Below are positions 16,749-25,249 of a stretch of DNA of 64,000 nt, piece after piece; the first letter of the stretch is position 1; the number at the start of each line of letters is the position of its first letter. This stretch comes from Parvicella sp964387945 (lineage in GTDB: Bacteria > Bacteroidota > Bacteroidia > Flavobacteriales_D > Parvicellaceae): positions 1 to 64,000 of the forward strand of contig CAYLYX010000006.1 of assembly GCA_964387945.1 (NCBI GenBank), in the 5' to 3' direction. A program made the translations under genes and the position numbers. A model generated the notes under the pieces. The model was not told where the DNA came from, made no database searches, and saw nothing but the letters and a program-made list of their open reading frames with translations.

Positions 16749-17630
16749 GTGGAAGAAGAGTTTTACATAGCAGAAAGTGATTTAACCCCTTCAATGAAGG
16801 CGTTACGGTTTTATTTTCATCGGTTGGCACCACTTGCGCCAAGACTGTCCACGCGTTTGTTTTGGCACTTGTTTACGCAACCCAGACCTCGAAAGTTCTC
16901 AGGAGCAGATGAGACGTTTTATCAAAAAGCAGCAAGCCAAGAAATGACTTCAGCCAAGTTTGAAGCACCCTTTACGCTTCATCAACGTGGGGAGGGAGAA
17001 AAAAAAGTCCTTGTTCTACATGGTTGGGAAGGTAGGTCTGCGGACTTCAGTAAGTTGGTAGCTCAGTTGGAAGAAAATGCAACAGTGTTTTCGCTAGATT
17101 TTCCAGGACATGGAAAATCTCCAAAAAGTAGGGCACATTTGCCGATGTTTAAAGATGTGATTCATACGGCTCTGACTCATTTAGGAACGTTGGATACGGT
17201 TGTGGGGCATTCCTTGGGTGCGGCATCTTTGGCGATGACGATTGGTAAAGGTGACTTTTCGGATGACGTCAATAAGCTCGTTTTTCTTGGACTTCATCCC
17301 ATACCCTCGCAGTATTTTCTGCAGTACAAAAAGGTGACGAAGGTGAGCGATCGGATTTTTGAACGATGTGTGAAACTGGCGGAAGAAAAAACAGGTGCTC
17401 AATTGCTCGATTATAGTTGTTACAATTACCTAGAAGAATACAACAAATACAACGTTCACCTGATTCATGACGCCAACGATAAGATCATTAAAGTACAACG
17501 AGTGGAAGAACTAAATGAGCAGTTGGCAGAAGCGCAGTTGTTTAAGGGCAATCATGGAGGTCATTTTAGGCATTACAAAGATCAGGAAGTCATCGATCGA
17601 ATCAAATCTATTGTTCATAGTAATGACTAG
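16749..17630 (+). CDS. Alpha/beta hydrolase
   Basis: 293 residues starting at GTG 16749. VLVLHGWEGRSADF (about 87-100) is the oxyanion loop, FSLDFPGHGKSP the strand 4 turn, and VVGHSLGAAS holds nucleophile Ser155. IHDANDKIIKV supplies the acid and GNHGGHFRHY the base histidine. The 70-residue N-terminal region (FWHLFTQPRPRKF) is typical of a Bacteroidota/Proteobacteria hydrolase group of unknown substrate. It is transcribed away from the thiolase gene, with 96 bases shared between the two. A TATTTTTG element at 16736-16743 could be its -7 box. Confidence 0.87.
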   Translation: MEEEFYIAESDLTPSMKALRFYFHRLAPLAPRLSTRLFWHLFTQPRPRKFSGADETFYQKAASQEMTSAKFEAPFTLHQRGEGEKKVLVLHGWEGRSADFSKLVAQLEENATVFSLDFPGHGKSPKSRAHLPMFKDVIHTALTHLGTLDTVVGHSLGAASLAMTIGKGDFSDDVNKLVFLGLHPIPSQYFLQYKKVTKVSDRIFERCVKLAEEKTGAQLLDYSCYNYLEEYNKYNVHLIHDANDKIIKVQRVEELNEQLAEAQLFKGNHGGHFRHYKDQEVIDRIKSIVHSND

Positions 17631-17666
17631 CGTGCGCGTAGAATGAATTTAATTAGTGCTCTGGTA

Positions 17667-17696
17667 TTGCTTACTTGCTCTAAACAAGTAACTTTG
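17667..17696 (+). promoter_or_regulatory. Bacteroidota-type promoter (TTG-N19-TAACTTTG)
   Basis: TTG at 17667-17669 and TAACTTTG at 17689-17696 are separated by 19 bases, matching the -33/-7 consensus of the Bacteroidota housekeeping sigma factor. The start codon of the DUF4836 gene follows 20 bases later. An ACTTG-N7-CAAGT dyad (17673-17689) lies between the boxes. Confidence 0.58.
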
Positions 17697-17716
17697 TGGG
17701 CTAAACTAAACAAGAC

Positions 17717-19309
17717 ATGATAAAAATCTTCAAATGGATTGCTCCTGTAATGTTGGGAGTGTTGGTGTTATCTTCCTGTGGAGAGGACGATAAAACGGAG
17801 AACCTAAAACACTCCACAAGATACAATATGATTAGTTCTATCGACCATCTGGCGATAGTTGGTTCGGTAGATTTGTTGAAGCTAATTGATAAATCAGGTT
17901 TTGAATCCAATCCTGATCTTCCCCCAGAAGCAAGTGCTGGTTATAAAATGATGGTAAAGGGTAAGTTGGATCCTGACAAGACAGGGATTGACCTTTCTGG
18001 AAACAACCACATTGCTGTTTCAATGGTAAACCCTGAGAAACCAGAGTTCGTAATGTTTACGGCAAAGGTTACCAATCCGGATAATGCTAAGTCTACTGTA
18101 CAAGATTTGTTCAAGGGAAGCTATGCCTCAGAAGAAGTGGATGGTGATACCTATCACTTTGTTACCGATGACGAAATTGTTGTAGCTTGGGACGGTTCGG
18201 ATTTAGTGTTGGTGTTTAGCGAAAATGAGGAGCCTAAGAAAATAGCTAAAGACTTGCTTTTAGCTCGTTACGTAGATGGTAATGATGATGACAAGGGAAT
18301 GGAGGCATACCTCGAGCGAGAAGATGATATGAACGCTTACATAAGAGTCAATAACACGGTAGACTTTTTACAAGCGCAGAACACAGAGTTTCCAGAAGAG
18401 GTTTTGAGTGCGCTGGAGGAAGCCTACTACATTGGAAGTGGAAACTTTAACAAAGGTGAAATCGTTTTTGAGTGGGATATCTATGCAGATGAGTTAAAGA
18501 ATTCTGAGTTTAATGCGTTGGCAGCTGAACCAATCAACGAGTCATTTTACAATTACTTGACCAACGACAAGTTAATAGCGTTTGGTATGGCATCGATCAA
18601 TATGGACGCAATTTTTAGTGCACTTGAGTTTGCTCAAAACGATGACTTCTCATTTGATAAGTTTGAAGATGAAACAGGACTTTCGAAAGAAATCATGCAG
18701 CAAATGTTTACAGGTGAATTTGCGCTATCCTTTGTTGATATCAAGATGGGACAATCGAATACGGAAATGGTGAAAGCCGTAGAAAGTATAGATGATTTCT
18801 TCCAAGAAGAATCGTATTCCTATGATAAAGAAGTGCCAGTACTTGTTTTTTCAGCTGGTGTAACGGATACTGCGAAATTGGGTGAACTGTTGAGAGCATC
18901 AGGAGAGGCAAAGGTGATGAATGGCATTTACCAAATGGATAAAGACGCGTTCATTACATTCCATGCAGATAAATTAATCGTGACTTCTGATTTGGAAACG
19001 GCTCAGTCTCTTGCTGGAGGCGCAACTTTTAAATCCTACGCTTTACCGGCAAGTGCGAACAACGGGAGCCCATTGTTTGGCTTTGTCAATACAGATCCCT
19101 TAAAAATACCAGAAGGCTTGTTAAAAATGGCGTCAAATGAAGAAGGGGAAATTGCACTTGAAGTCCTTGAAATGTTTGAGTCCGTTCAATTCAATGGAGC
19201 CTTTGAGCACATGGAGTTCAAGATTGATATGGCCAATAAGACAGAAAACGCACTTAAGGTGATCACCGACTACATTTTGAAGCAAGTGAAAGAAAAACAA
19301 ATGATCTAA
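17717..19309 (+). CDS. DUF4836 family lipoprotein
   Basis: 530 residues with a lipoprotein signal ending in LSSC (Cys21). The mature protein starts with a ...STRYNMISSIDHLAIVGSVDLLKLIDKSGF segment and has repeated beta-alpha units comparing values with thresholds (HIAVSMVNPEKPEFVMFTAKV, FALSFVDIKMG, LVFSAGVTDTAKLGELL). This is the pattern of the DUF4836 family of Bacteroidota envelope proteins. The function of the family is not established. A good promoter lies just upstream. The HAD-like gene follows after 4 bases, so the two are probably one operon. Confidence 0.82.
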   Translation: MIKIFKWIAPVMLGVLVLSSCGEDDKTENLKHSTRYNMISSIDHLAIVGSVDLLKLIDKSGFESNPDLPPEASAGYKMMVKGKLDPDKTGIDLSGNNHIAVSMVNPEKPEFVMFTAKVTNPDNAKSTVQDLFKGSYASEEVDGDTYHFVTDDEIVVAWDGSDLVLVFSENEEPKKIAKDLLLARYVDGNDDDKGMEAYLEREDDMNAYIRVNNTVDFLQAQNTEFPEEVLSALEEAYYIGSGNFNKGEIVFEWDIYADELKNSEFNALAAEPINESFYNYLTNDKLIAFGMASINMDAIFSALEFAQNDDFSFDKFEDETGLSKEIMQQMFTGEFALSFVDIKMGQSNTEMVKAVESIDDFFQEESYSYDKEVPVLVFSAGVTDTAKLGELLRASGEAKVMNGIYQMDKDAFITFHADKLIVTSDLETAQSLAGGATFKSYALPASANNGSPLFGFVNTDPLKIPEGLLKMASNEEGEIALEVLEMFESVQFNGAFEHMEFKIDMANKTENALKVITDYILKQVKEKQMI

Positions 19310-19313
19310 ATCC

Positions 19314-19748
19314 ATGTCAGAGAAAAAACAAATAGCACTAAACAATGCCGTTGATGAAGCTGGATTGGCTGCTAGTCCGGTACTTCCGGAAGATGTAAAG
19401 AACTACCTGATTGATATTGATGGTACGATTACAGAAGATGTTCCAAACGAGCAACCCGAAAGAATGGCAACTTGTGAGCCTTTCCCAGATGCACTGGATA
19501 CATTAAACAAGTGGTTTGAGCAGGGACATATTATTACTTTCTTTACAAGCAGAACAGAAGACCATAGAGAGGTGACAGAAGCTTGGTTAAACAAACATGG
19601 ATTCAAGTATCATGGGCTGCTGATGGGCAAGCCAAGAGGAGGTAACTACCATTGGATTGACAACCACTTGGTAAAGGCTACACGATATAAAGGAAAGTTC
19701 ACAGACTTGGTGACGGCCGAACACGAAATTCAAGTTTTTGAAGATTAA
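19314..19748 (+). CDS. HAD-superfamily phosphatase-like protein
   Basis: 144 residues. YLIDIDGTITED carries the HAD nucleophile and acid (Asp34, Asp36), FFTSRTEDHRE has the second-motif Ser/Thr, and MGKPRGG the conserved lysine. WIDNHLVKAT may supply the final acidic motif, though it is less canonical. The domain has no cap insert, so it probably acts on a macromolecule or an accessible phosphorylated small molecule. The family is often annotated as phosphoheptose isomerase in Flavobacteria, which the motifs do not support. It starts 4 bases after the DUF4836 gene. Confidence 0.8.
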   Translation: MSEKKQIALNNAVDEAGLAASPVLPEDVKNYLIDIDGTITEDVPNEQPERMATCEPFPDALDTLNKWFEQGHIITFFTSRTEDHREVTEAWLNKHGFKYHGLLMGKPRGGNYHWIDNHLVKATRYKGKFTDLVTAEHEIQVFED

Positions 19749-19789
19749 TTCAATATTTACTACATTTACGAGCGTTTAAAACACAAACA

Positions 19790-20665
19790 ATGAAAATAAA
19801 ATTGATTTTTAGTACAGCTTTGTTAACAGGATTGTTACTTCAAAGTTGTGGTGCTGAAGAGGAGCAGCCTACTGGAGGAGAGAACGTTACAACCTCACAA
19901 AACGAGGAAACGGTTATCGTGGAAGAGGAAGCTACGGAGAATACATTTACTTTTGTGCCCCCATCACCACTACAAATTGCTTCTATCTTTAAGAAAGCTG
20001 GTTTATCATTTGATGCGTCTTTAGTGAATGACGTAGCCAATGCAGATGGGTACTCTGAGAAATTTAAGCAATCGCTTAATTTTGGTGTTTATTCATCCGA
20101 TCTTGCTTACTGTGTAAAGAGTGAAAAGTATGATGAAGCAAGTGCTTACCTAAAAACATTGAAGGACTTGAGCGGAAAAATTGGATTGGAAACGGTTTTT
20201 GCGGATGAAGATTTGTTGGATCGATTCAATAACAATGTAGGAAATCAGGATTCAATTGTAGAAATTTTGATCTACGTTCAAGAAAATACGGACGATTACA
20301 TCGCTCAAAACGGAAAAGTTGATTTGTCAGTAGTTTATTATGCTGGTGCGTGGATTGAAGGAATGTACTTCGGGGCAAATGCGGCAAAAGCAAATCCTGA
20401 TGACCTAGATTTAGGTGCATTAATCAGTGAGCAAATGACCATTGGAAGGTCGATTCACAAAGGGTTGATCACACTTAAGGAAGGAGACATGGATGCAGAA
20501 GATCTAGCCGCAAGCATTGAGGAAATTGTAATCATGTTTGACAACTTTGAATCTGTAAAAGCATTGGGTGAAGATGCAGCTTATTTAGACATTTATTTGA
20601 CTGCTGAAGAAATTGGAATGATTTCTGATAAAATAATAGCCCTAAGAAACAGTATTGTAGAATAA
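19790..20665 (+). CDS. Hypothetical lipoprotein
   Basis: 291 residues with a lipoprotein signal and lipobox LLQSC (Cys20), then an acidic Glu/Thr-rich linker to about residue 55. The rest is predicted helical (YSEKFKQSLNFGVYSSDLAYCVKSEKYDEASAYLKTLKDL and similar), resembling a helical-repeat periplasmic domain. No family is recognised. A TACATTTA element at 19760-19767 may be its -7 box. The following gene starts 11 bases after its stop. Confidence 0.78.
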   Translation: MKIKLIFSTALLTGLLLQSCGAEEEQPTGGENVTTSQNEETVIVEEEATENTFTFVPPSPLQIASIFKKAGLSFDASLVNDVANADGYSEKFKQSLNFGVYSSDLAYCVKSEKYDEASAYLKTLKDLSGKIGLETVFADEDLLDRFNNNVGNQDSIVEILIYVQENTDDYIAQNGKVDLSVVYYAGAWIEGMYFGANAAKANPDDLDLGALISEQMTIGRSIHKGLITLKEGDMDAEDLAASIEEIVIMFDNFESVKALGEDAAYLDIYLTAEEIGMISDKIIALRNSIVE

Positions 20666-20676
20666 AAGTAATCCCC

Positions 20677-21309
20677 ATGAAGTTATATCGATTAGGAATT
20701 TTAGTATTAAGTCTTTCACTGCTCACATCAACCGCCTCAGCGCAGTTGATTGGTAAAAAGAAGAATGATAACGGCATTGATACCGAAGGTAAGGCCGCGT
20801 TTGATCAAGGAGTTCAGGAAGCCAGAGAAGTGGCTAGAAAAAAACTGAAGCCTTACAAGTATGATGGTACAAAGAGTACATACTTCTCTTACAAGCCGTA
20901 TACGTATGCCAAGGAGGTGGAAGTGATAACCTTAGAAAAAACAGACTATAAGCTTTGTTTTAATGGTTCTATGGTTACAGCTGAGAAGATTGGTATGAAG
21001 ATTTACGATAAGCCAGAGACTGGTAAAGGAAGAATCCTTTTGTTTGAAAAAGAGAACATTGGAGGAGGAGAGTTTGAAGTGAACTTAGACGAATTGAATG
21101 AAATCTTTAGAGCAAAGAAAAAGGAAACATCATCTTTGGATCCTGAGTTTGTTGATAAAATGAGATTAAAAAAAGTCTATATCAACTATATTATTCCTGC
21201 AGTAGATCGCGAATTGGAAACGGTTCAAGATGAGGTAGGGAATGAGTTGAAAACGACTGTTATCCAGTACAGCGCGATGGTTTTGGCTGTTGGATACTTG
21301 AACTTATAA
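20677..21309 (+). CDS. Hypothetical secreted protein
   Basis: 210 residues with a clear signal peptide ending at SASAQ. The mature part begins with a basic linker and continues as alternating strands with many Lys and Glu (VEVITLEKTDYKLCFNGSMVTAEKIGMKIYDK). No family is recognised. It follows the helical lipoprotein closely and precedes the YfcE-like gene by 15 bases, so it belongs to the same transcript. Confidence 0.73.
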   Translation: MKLYRLGILVLSLSLLTSTASAQLIGKKKNDNGIDTEGKAAFDQGVQEAREVARKKLKPYKYDGTKSTYFSYKPYTYAKEVEVITLEKTDYKLCFNGSMVTAEKIGMKIYDKPETGKGRILLFEKENIGGGEFEVNLDELNEIFRAKKKETSSLDPEFVDKMRLKKVYINYIIPAVDRELETVQDEVGNELKTTVIQYSAMVLAVGYLNL

Positions 21310-21324
21310 GATTAGATTTCTACA

Positions 21325-21819
21325 TTGAAACGAATCGGAGTTATTTCTGATACACACGGACACACAGACCCGAAATACGCGAAGTATTTCGGGTCTTGTG
21401 ATGAAATATGGCATGCCGGAGATATTGGTGATTTGTCTGTCACAGATCAGTTAGCTGAAATTGCACCGTTAAGAGCTGTATACGGAAACATAGATAATCA
21501 CTTGATCAGAACCGAGTTTCCACTTCACCAACGTTTCCGCTGTGAAGATGTCCCCGTCTGGATGACGCATATTGGCGGTAAACCTTATGCTTATGTTAAA
21601 GACATCAGAGATGAAATCACAAAGAGTCCTCCAAAGATATTTGTGTGTGGTCATTCACACATTTGTAAAGTGCAGATGGATAAGCGCCTCAATATGCTCT
21701 ACATTAATCCTGGTGCAGCTGGTATCAAAGGCTTTCACAAAGTGAGAACGCTGCTCCGGTTTGAGATCAACGGAGCGCTCATTCAAAACATGGAGGTCAT
21801 TGAGATCGGTACCCGATAA
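21325..21819 (+). CDS. YfcE/MJ0936-type metallophosphoesterase
   Basis: 164 residues, start TTG 21325. The calcineurin-like metal motifs are all present: GVISDTHGHTD, IWHAGDIGD, YGNIDNH and VCGHSHICK, with a terminal NPGAAG segment. Family members hydrolyse phosphodiesters such as bis-pNPP and 2',3'-cyclic AMP in vitro; the natural substrate is unclear. Bases 21367-21395, encoding the segment after THGHT, form a perfect 12-bp hairpin. Confidence 0.9.
   Translation: MKRIGVISDTHGHTDPKYAKYFGSCDEIWHAGDIGDLSVTDQLAEIAPLRAVYGNIDNHLIRTEFPLHQRFRCEDVPVWMTHIGGKPYAYVKDIRDEITKSPPKIFVCGHSHICKVQMDKRLNMLYINPGAAGIKGFHKVRTLLRFEINGALIQNMEVIEIGTR
21367..21395 (+). repeat. Perfect 12-bp stem-loop inside the YfcE-like gene
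   Basis: GACCCGAAATAC pairs exactly with GTATTTCGGGTC around the loop GCGAA. It begins 42 bases after the start codon and so could form in the mRNA near the translation start. Confidence 0.6.
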
Positions 21820-21821
21820 GG

Positions 21822-22085
21822 TTACTCCTCTTCCTCATACATGGAGATATTCTCCTGAATGCTGAACTTGATCTTAGCGTTCACCATTTCCTTCTCTAGC
21901 TCTCGAGGAAGTTCTGATTTTAAAACATTGATAAATTCACTTGCAACGGCAAGATTTACTTTTTTCTGTTTTGAAGCCTTTCCTAGCACCACATCACTTA
22001 AGAGACCAATAATTTGTCCTCTGTGCGCTTTGATCACCTCTTCTGGATTGGTGACTTCAATATCGATCGTTACTCTAATTGCCAT
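21822..22085 (-). CDS. Small hypothetical cytoplasmic protein
   Basis: 87 residues from ATG at 22085 (MAIRVTIDIEVTNPEEVIKAHRG). A TTG 33 bases upstream would add 11 residues but looks less likely. The sequence is acidic with a central helix (ASEFINVLKSELPRELEKEMVNAKIKFSIQENISMYEEEE) and no recognised domain. Its stop is 2 bases from the convergent YfcE-like gene. Confidence 0.68.
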   Translation of the reverse strand: MAIRVTIDIEVTNPEEVIKAHRGQIIGLLSDVVLGKASKQKKVNLAVASEFINVLKSELPRELEKEMVNAKIKFSIQENISMYEEEE

Positions 22086-22173
22086 GTTTAGTGTTGTCTG
22101 TACACTACGAAAGTACAATTAGGTGTCCATACAAAGCAGTATCCATTCAAAGAATTATTAACATCATAGTGGA

Positions 22174-23106
22174 TTATTTCCACGTACCCAAATGCCTTGG
22201 ATGAGTATACCTTTCTGTGTGCTCGAGTGGAGCAATGCAAATTTTTAGACAGATTTCGTGTGAGCCAGCGGAATAATTGTTGAGTTTAGAAGTGGTTACA
22301 TCGTAGCTGTACACTCCTCTTAAGCGTACTCTTCCAAATTGATCCTGATAGCCTATCATGGGTACAATGGCATCCGATACACGGTAGGCAAGACCCACCA
22401 TCCAACCTTGATCGTGCCAGAAGTTACTTTTGAAATCGAGTTGCGTAGAGGTAACGTCAGACTTTGCCAGGAAAAAGTTTTCAAAGTCACCATAATGGGT
22501 GGTGTGGTTGTATCCAGCAAGAACGAAATAATGTCTTTTACTCTGATAGGTAAAGGAGGTATTGGTCATGGTGGGTTCTGTAATCTGCGTGCTTGAAAGT
22601 CCAATTGAAATGTTTCTAGCTTGAATAAAAAGTCCAGCATCCATATCAAAATTAGAGGAAGAAACATCGTAGTCAGGAATTAGATCATCTGCCCAAACAG
22701 GTGTGTCTGGAGTAATGAAATTTGACGACAGCCCAAAGCGTGAGTAGTTCAAGTTTAATCCAAAAGAAAGTTTTACATCTGTTGCCAGTTGAAAGGATTT
22801 GGCCAGTCCGAATTTTAGGATCGTATTGTCTTGCAAACCGATAACATCTTTGGTGAAAATGACATTCCCCCAGAGAACGTCAGAAAAATTGTAACTTGTA
22901 TTGATGAATCCTGTATTTGGTCTTCCAGCTAATCCACTCCATTGATTTCTGCCCAGCATGTTCCCACAGATGTGTTTGGTTTGAGTGATACTTGCCGGAT
23001 TGTAGAAAGATGAGAAATAATCAAAATTAGAAACCTGAATATCTTGTTGTGCTGTGCTGATCAACGACAACGAAAGAGTAGTTAAGAGTAGAATTAGTGC
23101 TTTCAT
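22174..23106 (-). CDS. PorP/SprF-family type IX secretion outer-membrane protein
   Basis: 310 residues with a signal peptide ending ISTAQ. QDIQVSNFDYFSSFYNPASITQTKHICGNMLGRNQWSGLAGRPNTGFINTSYNF is split over positions 22-75 and is the hallmark of PorP/SprF: an N-terminal stretch with YNPA, then RNQW and P.T.F.N. The remainder is a 12-14 strand barrel. Members associate with PorE and help attach type IX substrates at the surface; several paralogs per genome are usual, often paired with large CHU_C cargo proteins. Here no cargo gene is adjacent. The ones in this window lie at 49.6-55.9 kb. Confidence 0.88.
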   Translation of the reverse strand: MKALILLLTTLSLSLISTAQQDIQVSNFDYFSSFYNPASITQTKHICGNMLGRNQWSGLAGRPNTGFINTSYNFSDVLWGNVIFTKDVIGLQDNTILKFGLAKSFQLATDVKLSFGLNLNYSRFGLSSNFITPDTPVWADDLIPDYDVSSSNFDMDAGLFIQARNISIGLSSTQITEPTMTNTSFTYQSKRHYFVLAGYNHTTHYGDFENFFLAKSDVTSTQLDFKSNFWHDQGWMVGLAYRVSDAIVPMIGYQDQFGRVRLRGVYSYDVTTSKLNNYSAGSHEICLKICIAPLEHTERYTHPRHLGTWK

Positions 23107-23184
23107 GAGATCTTGTTTTTTGTAATAGCATAATACCTGCTGTTTGAAAGGTTACGTTTTGAAATAATCTGTAATTTTAGGGGT

Positions 23185-25248
23185 ATGAAATGTGCGGTAG
23201 TTTTGTTTCTATTGTTGGTGAGTTTACTGGTGCAGAGTCAGGGAACGATTGATAGTCTTGAACAAGTGCTTACCGAGGCGCAAACAGACGAGCAACGAAT
23301 TGAGATTATTTCGCAACTGGCAGACTTGTATGGAGATAGTCCTGAGTCTGAACTCTACCTTAAGTCTCTTATCGATATTGGAGAGAAAGCCGAAGGAGGA
23401 CTTAAGCCGAAGTCTTTAAAAATAGCTTACGAATATTATTATAAGAGAGGTCAACAGGAAACTGCATTAGAATTCTTGCTAAATGCAATTGATTATGAAA
23501 AATCGAATCAATTGAGTAGCCTTTACCATTCGTATGAACTTTACGGAAACTGGTTTCAGAAACAAATCGCTTTAGACAGTGCTATTTATTATTATCAGCT
23601 GGCAGAAGAAGGGTTTAAGTCAGCGCATGATCATGAGCAACTATCCCTCGTGTTAAACAAGCAGGGAATTTTGTTGAAGAATATCCAGAGCTACGGAGAA
23701 GCGCTTGAGAAGTATTATGAGGCGTATGATATTGCAAAATCATACAATCTAGATGCGCGTTTAGCAAGTACTTGCGTAAATATTGGGGTGGTTTTCAAAA
23801 AACAGGATCAATTGCAAGACGCGATGGAATACTACCTTGAGGCAGAAAAAATTTATCAGAAAGAGAAAAACTATCTTGGTCTAGCCAATGTGTACAATAA
23901 CGTAGGAAACATTTGCCGCATTCAGGATGAATACAAAGAAGCGCTAACGTATTACAAAAAAGCGATAGATAATCGAAAATTGGGAGGTAGTGAAAAGACG
24001 CTCAGCTATAGTTACAATAATATAGCGCTGGTCTACAAAGAACAATTACTATATGATTCAGCCCTACTTTATTTGAGCCTCAGTGAAGAGTTCAAGATCA
24101 AACTGAATGAGCAGGCTTCTTTGGCAAGCACTTATCTCAACTTTGCAGATACGTATTCTCTCCTTGGCGATTCGATTAATTTTATTCACTACTACGAACT
24201 TGCACGTGAATATGGAATGAAATACAGCCAGTATACCGTTATCGAAGAGTTGAATGTTATTTTTAGTAAGTATGCTGCGAGCAAAGGAAACTACAAAGAA
24301 GCCTATGAGTTTCTGGTTTCTGTGATTCAGCAGATGGATACACTGAGTTCCAAAGAGCAACAGGTTTTATCTCAGGTGCTTCAGGCACAATACAACGATA
24401 AGCAAAAGCAAGAACTAATTCTAGAGTTGGAAGCCTCGCTCGAAAAACAAAAGACTCAGGCTGAGCGACTAAGAGCAGATGAGACAAAACTCTGGGTGTT
24501 GGTTTCTGTATTGATTGTGGTTTTTATTTTGTTGGCAATTGCACTAGTGCTAGTATTTAGAAGCTTTAATCGTTTAAAAGAAGGGGCAAGAGAATATGAG
24601 TCCATTAATATGGAACTGAAAGCAACACGCCTCGGTGCAGAGGAAAAGGAGATGATGATCAAGGAGATACATCATCGGGTGAAGAATAACTTGCAAGTCG
24701 TTAAGAGTTTGATCCGTTTGCAGAAAGATGGAGCTAGAGAAGAGAGTGCATATTTGCTAACTGAATTTGAAAATCGGGTGTCTTCCATAGCGTTAGTTCA
24801 TGAGTCCTTACACGGTAGCGTAGACCTTACCACCGTAGACGTGGAAGATTACTACGAAAAACTCATTCAGGATTTGATTGAGGTGTACAGCGTGGGACAG
24901 GAAATTGAAAGCACGATTAAAGTAGATAAATTGACTTTTGGCATTGACACACTCATTCCGCTGGGGCTGATGACCAATGAGATTGTTTCTAATGCGCTGA
25001 AGCATGGTTTTAAGGGACGTGAGAAGGGGAATTTATTTGTAGAGATCAAGCACTTGGATGGTAACGAGTATCGGTTGGAAATAGCTGATGATGGTGTGGG
25101 CATCGCAAAAGATTATTTAGAGAGAAATTCATTGGGATTGGAATTGATTGATACCTTAGTAGGACAATTGGATGGGACCAAAGAACTCATCGTAGAAAAC
25201 GGAACGAAGTACATTATTAAATTTAAGAATCAGGATAAAAACAAATAG
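23185..25248 (+). CDS. TPR-containing sensor histidine kinase (HisKA_2 type)
   Basis: 687 residues. A signal peptide (MKCAVVLFLLLVSLLVQSQG) leads a large extracytoplasmic region of tetratricopeptide repeats (about 105-390; for example YLGLANVYNNVGNICRIQ and YKEALTYYKKAIDNRK). A coiled coil precedes a single membrane helix (about 434-456). The kinase core has EIHHRVKNNLQVVKSLIRLQ with the phosphoacceptor at His496/497, the N box TNEIVSNALKHGF, and ADDGVGIA with a short ATP lid. This HisKA_2/HATPase_c type usually signals through an unlinked response regulator; none is adjacent. The next gene, paaZ-like, starts 2 bases after the stop, an odd pairing. Confidence 0.9.
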   Translation: MKCAVVLFLLLVSLLVQSQGTIDSLEQVLTEAQTDEQRIEIISQLADLYGDSPESELYLKSLIDIGEKAEGGLKPKSLKIAYEYYYKRGQQETALEFLLNAIDYEKSNQLSSLYHSYELYGNWFQKQIALDSAIYYYQLAEEGFKSAHDHEQLSLVLNKQGILLKNIQSYGEALEKYYEAYDIAKSYNLDARLASTCVNIGVVFKKQDQLQDAMEYYLEAEKIYQKEKNYLGLANVYNNVGNICRIQDEYKEALTYYKKAIDNRKLGGSEKTLSYSYNNIALVYKEQLLYDSALLYLSLSEEFKIKLNEQASLASTYLNFADTYSLLGDSINFIHYYELAREYGMKYSQYTVIEELNVIFSKYAASKGNYKEAYEFLVSVIQQMDTLSSKEQQVLSQVLQAQYNDKQKQELILELEASLEKQKTQAERLRADETKLWVLVSVLIVVFILLAIALVLVFRSFNRLKEGAREYESINMELKATRLGAEEKEMMIKEIHHRVKNNLQVVKSLIRLQKDGAREESAYLLTEFENRVSSIALVHESLHGSVDLTTVDVEDYYEKLIQDLIEVYSVGQEIESTIKVDKLTFGIDTLIPLGLMTNEIVSNALKHGFKGREKGNLFVEIKHLDGNEYRLEIADDGVGIAKDYLERNSLGLELIDTLVGQLDGTKELIVENGTKYIIKFKNQDKNK

Positions 25249-25249
25249 G

